Below are positions 55,114-64,000 of a stretch of DNA of 64,000 bases, in pieces. The notes beneath the pieces are model-generated. The model saw nothing but the letters and a program-made list of their open reading frames with translations. It was not told the DNA's origin and made no database searches. The position numbers were made by a program, and so were the translations under genes. Origin of the DNA: Russula earlei (taxonomy: Eukaryota > Basidiomycota > Agaricomycetes > Russulales > Russulaceae); the NCBI GenBank assembly GCA_025769875.1, contig JAGFNK010000268.1, positions 1 through 64,000 of the forward strand, read 5' to 3'. Numbering within the stretch: the stretch's first letter is position 1; each line of letters starts with the position of its first letter.

Positions 55114-58100
55114 GACAAGTAAAGCGGCGATTCAGTGCTATGGCGCGCGACACGTTACTAAATACTCCTCGCGAATGGGCTTGTCCATGGGGCTTATCGG
55201 AAACTCTCTAAAAATGGCAGTGACTTCGGGCATGCCAAAGCAAGCGCGCGCAAGAGATAATTGATGGGCTTGCCAACGCCACCAGAAACGTGGAGTCTTC
55301 AGGAGTGTGCTGACAACTTTGTTGGACACGGAACTGTGGAGCATTGCTCTGGGAATAACCCAAGGACGTGGTGATGGGAGAGCAAGAGGGGAGTAGATGG
55401 TATGCATCAAGGGTCAACAACTCATGTCCCATCGTGTTTGTCCAATGCGTTCTAAAAAGAGCACCAGCGGCGGCCTGGAGTTGTACATCTAGTTTGAATG
55501 TTCTAGTCCCAAGATGGGGCACTCCGCTGATGGCCCATGAAAATCAATACGCAGCGCGCTAGAGCCACGGAAAACGCCCCGTTCCGGTCCTGCCGGCGCT
55601 CCCACAGGTCTGTCATGAACCGTCTCATAACGAGAAAATGTCAGAGCAATAACGGTTAGTTGGACACTGCCAGCCAAGATGAAATGATGGAAGCCTGTTG
55701 CTGCCGCGAGGAGCGGAGCAACTGCCAAGTCAAACGGCGACCATAGAAACTACCGATTATCCACCTTCTCAGGACGCTCATCGAGACACGCCCCGTTTCG
55801 ACGGGACGTCTACTTGCATTGGGCTCCTTGCAGCTTGCAGAGCAGCACCGAGCTCGGTCACTGTTTTGTCATACGCGCCTCTCTCTTTCTGCGTCAGCCT
55901 CCAACCCGTAGCTCAGGAGTGCATGAGAACCTGGGACGGCGCCTCGGCACCCGGGCCAACAGAACGGAACGATCGTGGTTCTCACAGACCTCACATAAAA
56001 GAATGCTCTTGTAACCACATCTCGGTAGAGACGACTAATTGAAGTGGACGGCATAGAAAAGTCGTAGCCGTGGAAACGTGACGAAGAGTTTGAGTGACAG
56101 AGATGACATTCTGTTTCAGGACGCAATTATTCCACTTACAAGGATGCCCGACTCGGAGTCAGGTGAGTAAGTTGATCTAAAGGGTTTGTGGACCCAGTCC
56201 AAATGAAATTTACCTTTACGTATCTGTCCATGCTCTTTTCAACTGCCAGTGGGCTTGCTTCGTGCTGCTCTGGTCATCATGCATATCACACGTATCATCT
56301 CACAAGGTTTAACTGAAGTGGCAGAGTGGCCCATCAAACGTTATCACGATGCCACTTGGCTATCCCAGAATACTCGACACGCAAAGATTCTATAGCTAGT
56401 AGTACCTCAACAAGTACTGGGTTGGTCCGTTAGCGGAAAGTCTCATCCAGTCACTTGGGGGCTCGAACACAGACTCTGAGAATGAGAATGACGCGTGATC
56501 TCCATTGATACTCAACCCGTGTCACTGCTTCGTTTAATGCCAACGGGTTATACGACTACTCCGCCGTCCTGAGGGCAATTCCGAAGTCTGTGGACCTCAG
56601 ATTCTCTTTGTTCGACGGAGCGCTCGCGAATTTGTCGACTTTCCTATCTGGAACTCCCTTAACCCTTTACTGGTATGGCGGCCGTGAGTGGTTGGGAGAA
56701 AGGTGGAAGGGTCGAACTGTTCTCTTCGAACAGGCACGGGACGGGCCATCAACCCTGGATTTTTATGGGGAAGGCGAGAGATAGGAAGAAATACACTGCA
56801 AGTAAACCTGAGGGTGGTGGGCGCGAGCCCATGTCTGTTCGTGCTGCCAGTGGACGACCCGCCTCATCGCGACGTGCTTGCAAACTCAGAGTGTCAAAGT
56901 CGTAAGACAAGGTACAGGACGAGGCACAGGCCAGGTGCTTCGGCCTTCTGGAGAGATGACGTGTCAAGCCCGTCGGGGGTGTCTCAACAGGGATCGGTTT
57001 CCCAACAATGGTGGGTAGGCACATGGACAGGAACGAGTATTTCCATCGGCCAGCAAAGTTGCAGGGACTAACGAACGCCTGTAATACCGTATGTCAAGCG
57101 CAAATCATCGTCCTTCTTTTTGGTGCTCGCCAGAGAAGAGATAAGGGCTTGTGATATCTTATTTGCGTTCAAGTCTCATTCCAGCAAACTGCGCGCCATC
57201 GACTGGGTAAGCCGTGCATAGAAATAAGATACACGAGTAATGATTATGGGTGGATTGATGATGACCAAGGGCATGAGACGAAACAAGTATGATGGGGAGG
57301 TGGGGTGAATCGCATCAAGAAAGCGAAACTTGCTCGGTGACCTCGGTAACTGTTTTTCGCGCGAAAACATCAGAGGTCGGTAAGACCGAAAGGACCTCAA
57401 GCAGTATGTAACAAGCAGCATCCTCACCCAAAACTCTGCGCCATGCAAGTAGCAGCCCCTGCTCGATTGCGTACTCATCCAAGTTGCACTTGTGTCGTGG
57501 GACGAGCGTCTACTTCTCGCCATGGACACTTTCGGCCGTGATCACCCGAGCCAATAACACAGAGACTATTCTCTGCCTCAAGCAGTCGTTTTCCAAGAGT
57601 ACGAAGCGATGACTGGTAGCAGCATTTCCGTATCGATTAGGCTAGCGCACATGGTCAAGGAAGTGTCCCAGATGAGCTCAACGTGTTGGTCAATAATACC
57701 TTTGTGGGTCATCGCTCATTGATGCCTGTCATGAATTGCCAACTCAGAGTTCGAGAGTGGACTCACCCACGAGACAACGGATATGACGAAGGCGGGCAGC
57801 TCGCGCCTCGTCGACGACCAGGTGCGCATCACCCGCATGGAACGCCTCGTCCATAGCCTGAGTGTCGAGCCAAGCTGAGCGCGGGATATGCCATCCATAC
57901 GTGCTCTCGATGGTGAGGGATGCACTGCTTTCATCTTTCGTGAGTGCAGCAGTCGGCCCAGAGCGCCTGAAGCATCACAGCAGGAAACGCGAGTGGCCGT
58001 CGCTGAAGAGAGAGGGCGCTTATGCAGTGCGGAGGAGCGGGAAGGCCGTCTGAGAGCTTGCCCTTGCCGTTCCGTTGCACCCTGTAAAACCCCGTCTTTC

Positions 58101-58130
58101 TTTCCGCCTTACTCACCATCCGTCACGATC
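55114..58130. other. No gene recognised
   Basis: Three kb with only short ORFs. A minus-strand segment FHHFILAGSVQLTVIALTF near 55640-55700 resembles a membrane helix and could be a remnant of another membrane-protein gene. Nothing else is supportable. The end probably holds the promoter of the STAND gene relic at 58131. Confidence 0.3.
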
Positions 58131-61100
58131 ATGGCTTCGTCTGCACTCACAACATTTCCCCTTCCAATCTCCAGTAAATCATTGATGCTTTGGGTGACTA
58201 TGCCAAAGAAACAGGCATACTAGATCTCTAACAATCCCTTCGCCGAGCTACAACTCTCAAATACCCCCGATGACATCCTTCAAGAACGAGAACACACTTT
58301 CAAAGATTATCGCAATAGGAATCGCACACTCATAAACAGCCTCCGTCCAGTAGTTGATGTTTTCTCTGCCACTCTCGGAGAGTCACTTTTCCTGGTCAGC
58401 CACTACTCCTCATTCCATTTCTCGTTTCTGTTCTGAATATCTTCATTCAACCTCCCCAGAACCCCTTCCCACCAGCAAAGGCCATCTTTGTTGGCGTGGA
58501 TGTTCTCGTTGTACGTCTCTTAGATAGAGCCTTTAGCCGGATCCTATTTCATGAATGTGATTTTAGGCTGCGAGCGGTGTCAGTTTAAGGTATGACGCTC
58601 TTCTCGACCTGTTCGAATACTTGGGAATTTTCCTGAAACGTCTCGAGATTTATATCAATATTCTTCCCACCCCTCTTATGACGGATATGATCGTTAAAAT
58701 TACTTGCGGTGCTTGGCCTGGCAACGAAACAGATTCGGTCGGTTGGGTAAGTACCCCCATGCGTACGCTACCTGCAGCTAAACGTGCCATAGTGAAGTTC
58801 GCCAAGAAGCTGGAGAAAGTGAAGAAGTTAAGGCAGTACTAGGGTGAACTGGATCGATTGACCCAGGAGGAGGCTCGGATGACTGTCGCACAGACATTAG
58901 GTGTTGTCCATGGTCTCATGGATAATATGAGGTTAGTGATGGAAGGTGAGGAGTCTTTGCTTGTTTGATCTCTATGATTTTCTGAGCACTTCTCGGTTAA
59001 ATGGCAAGGCGTCGACGGATAGCATTCGGAATTGAGTACGTTTCTCACTCAAAAATGTTATTTCCTGTGCTCACTTGTGGCGATAAGCTGCCCTTCGCCA
59101 GATTATAAACGACGACACGAAAACGACGAAACCTTTGTTATTCCATCTGGTTTGCACAAAGAACGAGGTTACTCCGCAGGTGACCAGTTTCAAAGGGATG
59201 TCCAACGCTGGCTTACTCCTGACCCTTCGACAAATCACGACTTCGTTTTGAGAGCACGCGATAGCAGGATCGCAAAATGGTTCTTTGAAAGCAACATATC
59301 AACGGAATGGAAAGCAATGAGATTCCCTTTTGTGGATTTATGGAAAACGTACGTTTCTCCACCGCGAGTGCGCCGCTCGTATTGAGAGGTTCCTTATCCA
59401 ATAGCTGGTCTCGGGAAAAGCACGCTCCTGTTTGTGATGCTTTATTTTATATCTCAGACTAGTTCCGCAATCATTCAGGACATCGAGGATGCGTACAGCG
59501 GGATTGGCCACAACGTCCTATTATTCCTTTGATCTTCAGGATATCAAAAAGAAAGACCGTTATGGCCTACTCTCATCCCTCCTTTTACACCTTTCTGCTG
59601 AATCTGATTCATGCTATGACCCTCCTTATCATATTCAGACAACGCTGGCGGCACACGAAAGCCTGCTACTAGTGCACTTACAAAGTGTTTGAACGACACA
59701 TTAAGCCTACCTGACTACCTGAACAAGGCCAGATTATCTAATTGTCGAGGCTCTCGACGAATGTCTCGATACCTCGGGGAAACCATCCCCTCGCGAAGAC
59801 GTTCTGGAGCTGGTTGAAGAACTTGTCGACTTCAAATCACCGAACGTGCGTTTATGCGTGGCGAGCCGTCCGGAGATTGGTATACGCAAGGTTCTTGAGC
59901 CGTTGGGATCTCTCTAAATGATGAGAGTGGACAAAAGGACGACATACTTGAGTAAATCACATCTGTTGTCAAACTCGGATCGGAAGATGCGGAACTGATG
60001 AGGACAAGCGGTTGGTTATTGACACACTCTCTAACAGAGCAGATGGCATGTAAGTACTTCATCCGGGGCATGATGCTGTTTGTTCACATGATCTGTTAGG
60101 TCTCGATGGGTGGTCTGCCAAATTGACAAGCTGCGCCGCAGTTTCCCTCGCGAGCATTTACAGTGCCCTCGCATCTCTGCCAGACACATCCTCCCCGAGC
60201 CTGCACATGCTATCCTTGCACACGCCAGCCTCAGTGTCCCTCCAACTCGATGACAAACTCGAAAAAGATGCCATATTTCACTTTCCTCATGCGCACTATG
60301 CTGCCCGGCATTGGGTCGATCATGCGCGATTTAGGGACGTATCGTTGCAAGTCCAGGTAATGATGGGACGTCTGTTTGATCCATTGAAGACCTATTTCGT
60401 GGCATGGGCGTGGCTATACGACGGAGGTGAACAGACCCCATTATACTTAGCATCTAACAGTGGGACACTTGAACTCGTGCGCTTCCTAATCGAGCGAGGA
60501 GCAGACATCCATACTAGGGACGATATGTACCGGAGTCCATTGCGTGCCGCGTCAAGGAATGGACATCTTGACATCGTGCGACCTACTGATCGACACTGGC
60601 GCGCCCGTGGATATGCGGAACGGGACTCAGAGGACTCCGTTGACTTTGGCATCATCAAGCAAGGGAAAAGTCGAAGTCTCTCGTCTCATCGAGCGACTCG
60701 TCGAGCGAGGGGCAGGACCTGAATGCTCGGGGCAACCAGAGTTGGACCATTACAGCTGCGCGTCACGTCACGGTCACTTTGTCATTACGCGGTTGTTATT
60801 GGACCGCGGAGTCGATGTCGACGACCAGGAAGACGAGCTCTCGATGCATATGGCCTCGGCATACGGTTACCTGAAGGTCGTCCAATTGCTCGTCGAACAA
60901 GGTGCAAAAGTCAACCTTTTACAATGACGAGCAACAAACTCCACTTCACCTAGCAGCAGCCGACAGTGGGCAGGTCGAGATCACACGTCTCCTCATTGAC
61001 CACGGAGCGAATCTGCAGTTCCACCGATAGCAATGGCTCGACTGCGTTACACACAGCATCGCAAAGCGGGCACCTGGATGTTGTCAAACTGTTGCTTAGG

Positions 61101-61727
61101 CGAGACACAGACATCGAGAAGGTCAACAAAGCCATTACTGTAAAACAGCAGCAGAATCGGAGAACGACGAAGCCGAGGTTGCCCAGTTCCTAGCAGAGTA
61201 CGAGGCAGACGCCAATTTTCGAATCAAGATACGATCGATCACGCTGGACTTCATCACGGAATTGACAGGGATGGGAAAGACAAAGCAAACGCTTCCTTGC
61301 TGTCTTCATCCGAAAAAGGAGATGTTGATGTGGTCCAGTCCCTGCTTGACCGAGGCGCCGATGTCAACACCCGAGATGCCAGCTTACGGACTCCCCTACA
61401 CCGAGCAGCAAGGGAGGGGAGCCTGGAGGTCGTTCGGTTACTCATCGAACAGGACGCGGAGGTTAATATCAAGCTGGGGGTGGTCCCTCTCTGCACTATG
61501 CAACACGATTTGGACAACTGGAAGTCTCTCGGGTACTCATAGAGCAAGGCGCGGACGTGAACTCAGGGAAATCAAAACCATTGGACTCCGTTACATCTCT
61601 CGGCAAGCATGAAAAACGCCACCATAGACCAACCACGACGAACTCATGTTCTGTAAGTTCGGAGTCTCGTGGAGGCATGTCGGAGGCAGTAGGAGGTACA
61701 ATAGGAAGCAGAGCAATCCAGCTATGA
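58131..61727 (+). pseudogene. Decayed STAND NACHT-ankyrin (NLR-like) gene
   Basis: Relic of a fungal STAND NTPase, a family proposed to act in non-self recognition and programmed cell death. Family order is intact. The N-terminal helical domain holds IDALGDYAKETGI, TPLMTDMIVKIT, then LDRLTQEEARMTVAQTLGVV. A bridging block reads WLTPDPSTNHDFVLRARDSR. Walker A reads LLWIYGKPGLGKSTLL, split by an intron at about 59350-59402. A Walker B-like block reads LIVEALDECLD, followed by VLELVEELVDF and CVASRPEIGIRK. At least five ankyrin-type repeats follow (TPLYLASNSGTLELVRFLIE, GHLDIVR, GHFVITRLLLDRG, YGYLKVVQLLVEQGAKVN, SLEVVRLLIEQDAEVN). Breaks: a frameshift near 58220, an in-frame TAG at about 58840 inside a conserved block, a frameshift near 59320, and several more between 59690 and 61130. 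Too many for a working single protein. Confidence 0.85.
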
Positions 61728-61947
61728 TTGGACATGCGACGGATAAAACATCCGACTCATGAGGGAAGAGCATAGAAGCCGGTCGTGACGTGACCCAACA
61801 CGTATCCTAGAATCCTGACGCAGGGGAACGGAAGTGAGGTTGAGAGAGAGAGAGAGAGATCCTGATGGGGGATGAAAGCTTCTGAATGGGAGCAGATAAC
61901 ATTAGTGCTCGCACTTAGTGGCCACTGATGACAAGGATACTCGTATC
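61728..61947. other. Convergent 3' region with a (GA)n tract
   Basis: Between the STAND relic and the CCCH gene. A dinucleotide run of nine GA units lies at about 61842-61859. No gene. Confidence 0.6.
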
Positions 61948-63944
61948 TCACAGCGCCGGGCTGTGTCGCACGTCTGAGGCGAAGGCCATCCATTCATGGC
62001 CTAATTCCTGGCCCGGAAACAATACATTGTGTGCTCTGTGATTGACGACTCCAGCTATGCATACGAGCATAGACTTTCGAATCAAGGATGAAGCTCCATT
62101 AAACAGCATTGACGAAGTCACATAAAATAGATCCATGATACCGACATCGGACGCGTAATTACTACAGAAATAGAATGGATGAAAACATACCCACCGAGTT
62201 CTCTCGCCCACGAGGGCGACTTGGTGTTCATGCGAGGGATCACAGATTCAAGCTCTGTGAAACAGGGTGCGAATGTCAGCCACGGAGGAGACTCCAAACG
62301 CAGAGGTGAGCAGCATACCTTGCCCCTCGCATGTCCCCTCACACCTTTCGTCGCCTGCATCTTCGGTGCCGCCCCAGCAAACTCGGTATCGAGACGGTGC
62401 ACCGCAATGCTCACTCGGCGGACGCGTCCCTGGTGAACGCCCCGCATCGCACCCTGGTCCTGCTGCGCGTCCTCCGACGCACGGCGCAGGCGCACGGCAG
62501 CGCGGGGAGGCGGCGGGCTGAACATTTCAGACGACGGAGCGGTGGGTACGTGGTGCCACTTTGCGCTCGCGTACGCCTCGTCGTGCGGAATGACGAACGC
62601 TTGCGGGACCGGCATCGCGGAGGGCGGCCGGGAATACGGAGGCTGCGGAATATCGGAGTACGTCTCCGTCCGGGGGACGATGGCTGCCGCAGGCTGCGGG
62701 ACGATCGTGGTCGAACTGGGAGTGGAATGCCGCTGTGTACGGGGCTGGAGGGAAAGCTTGTCGACCTGGGGGTGCTTGAGTGGGCAGGGGACAGTGGGGT
62801 AACCGCATCGCGGCCAGATCAAACACGGCGTGTACTTGATATCTGCAAGCAGTTGACATGAGGGTAGTTACTCGACAAAGAAAGGCGTAGAGAACTCACA
62901 GGGTTTCGATAATCTTGGGGATGAAGATATTTGCACCTGTCCAAGTATGGGCAGGTGCCCTGGATATAACCCCAGCAGTGCGCGCTGTTGCTGCTCGCGG
63001 ACCGCGACAGGTCAGCAAGGGATTCAGCCGCGGTCTTGTCAGGAAGTACAGACTTGCTGCCGATGAGATTAGTCGAGTTGGGGGTAGACCAACCCGACGT
63101 GCGTTCGGAAGGCGGAACCCATTCCAACTGCGGATCATGAATGCTGCCCCGAAATCCCGAGTCAGTGACCGGCCACGATAAGCAGCAGCAAGGCTTCGGG
63201 CGATGGGACTTACAAACCGCATTCGTCACCCCAAGGACACCAGCCATTGTTCAGGGTAAAGTGACGACAGGGCGTAGTCTTGTACGCCATATCTCCCTTT
63301 TTCGGCGCCGTGGACGACACCTGCGGGCGTCTGGAGACGACCTCGGCCGCATTCACCAATGCGGGTGGTTGACTCAATGAAGGCTGAAAATATTGTAAGG
63401 GAATACCAACGACGGATGGACCAGTCGCAGTCGTCCGTATAGTAGGAGGGGTATCCTGTGGCTTCCAGAAAACGGGGGCAGGCTGAGCGGGTGGCAAGCG
63501 GGGAGCGGGAGGAAGTATTGGGACCATGGGCTCATTTGAAACAGAGGTCCTGTTGGCTGGCGGAGTCGTGACTGGCATGGTTGCGGTTGGCGGGCCATTG
63601 TTCGCTACTGGTGTAGATATCGATCCAAACTCGAAAGGGTTCACGTCGAGATGGGGGATCGGCATCGAGAACTGCGAGCTCATCGCCTGAATTTTGGCTA
63701 ACTGCGCCTTGACCTGGCTTTCAAGCCAGGTTTGATAAATCGCAAGTCCGTTTACAGCTGGTGCAGTCAGTAACTCTGGAAAGGAAAGGCAGGGCGAACA
63801 GGATCCACCTTGTGCGATACCGTTACCACCTAGAGGGTCAACTTGGCCCGTCCCGACGCTCGCACTCGATGGGAGCGAGGGCAGTGATGCCGTAGAACAA
63901 TTTGTGATGAGAGTCAACGGCGCTGGCCGCTTTGCGCTGAACAT
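61948..63944 (-). CDS. CCCH-type zinc-finger protein with three fingers
   Basis: Probable RNA-binding protein. Exon 1 starts at 63944 (MFSAKRPAPLTLITN) and has a long Pro/Ser/Thr-rich region, then TPCRHFTLNNGWCPWGDEC. The first finger is completed across an intron to GFIHDPQLEWVPPS. Finger 2 is CWGYIQGTCPYLDRCKYLH. After an intron (GTGAGT to an AAG acceptor) finger 3 reads CLIWPRCGYPTVPCPLKH. A Pro/Ser-rich region follows with SSEMFSPPPPRAAVRLRRAS, and RRVSIAVHRLDTEF before a GTATGC donor. A further exon encodes ELESVIPRMNTKSPSWAREL, and the open frame after the next acceptor runs to a stop at 61948. The 3' end is the least certain part. Genes upstream of 63944 cannot be excluded because the window ends 56 bases later. 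Confidence 0.75.
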
Positions 63945-64000
63945 GGCACGTTTCGCTCTGCCGTTGGTCCTGCATGCCCAATTGATGCGGGAGAGCCAAA

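Overview
The window reads as nuclear DNA of a basidiomycete fungus, most likely an agaricomycete. Genes are densely interrupted by introns of about 47-80 bp with GT-AG borders, and several families are typical of that group: a DUF6535 membrane protein, a seven-helix basidiomycete membrane-protein family, and a STAND NACHT-ankyrin gene. No bacterial operons, CRISPR arrays or rRNA genes are present. Most exon structures below were worked out by hand from frames, splice signals and family conservation; where borders are given, phases were checked.

Layout. 1-16 kb holds four C2H2 zinc-finger genes (1.3-2.0, 2.7-4.0, 5.5-6.3 and 14.1-15.7 kb) with, between them, a frameshifted DUF6535 gene (9.4-11.6 kb, minus) and a plus-strand pair: the SDH assembly factor SDHAF3/Sdh7 (11.8-12.4 kb) and, 94 bp behind it, an eight-exon cyanase (12.5-13.4 kb). 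About 17-21.3 kb has no recognisable gene and lies directly upstream of a WOPR (Gti1/Pac2) regulator (21.3-22.8 kb). TFIIH subunit Tfb2 (23.6-25.8 kb, minus) converges on it. A RING-like protein with three SUMO-interaction-like motifs follows (26.7-28.4 kb).

30-39 kb is gene-poor and rich in homopolymers and microsatellites, with one four-exon gene of unknown function (35.5-37.0 kb). 39.3-41.6 kb carries an aquaporin and, immediately upstream on the same strand, a mitochondrial GGQ peptidyl-tRNA hydrolase (ICT1 type). A tRNA-Glu(CUC) with a 61-nt intron lies at 44.3 kb, and a mitochondrial alpha/beta-hydrolase (ABHD11/Imo32 type) at 45.7-47.0 kb. Two ORFs of unknown function, a CCCH zinc-finger gene and the seven-helix membrane protein fill 47-55 kb. 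58.1-61.7 kb is a decayed STAND NACHT-ankyrin (NLR-like) gene, and 61.9-63.9 kb a second, three-finger CCCH protein.

Functionally the window mixes housekeeping genes (TFIIH, SDH assembly, mitochondrial ribosome rescue, mitochondrial hydrolase, cyanate detoxification, water channel) with regulators (C2H2, WOPR, CCCH, RING) and lineage-specific fast-evolving genes. A recurrent oddity is that several otherwise coherent reading frames are broken by one extra base, often in a homopolymer, which points to either residual assembly error or young mutations.
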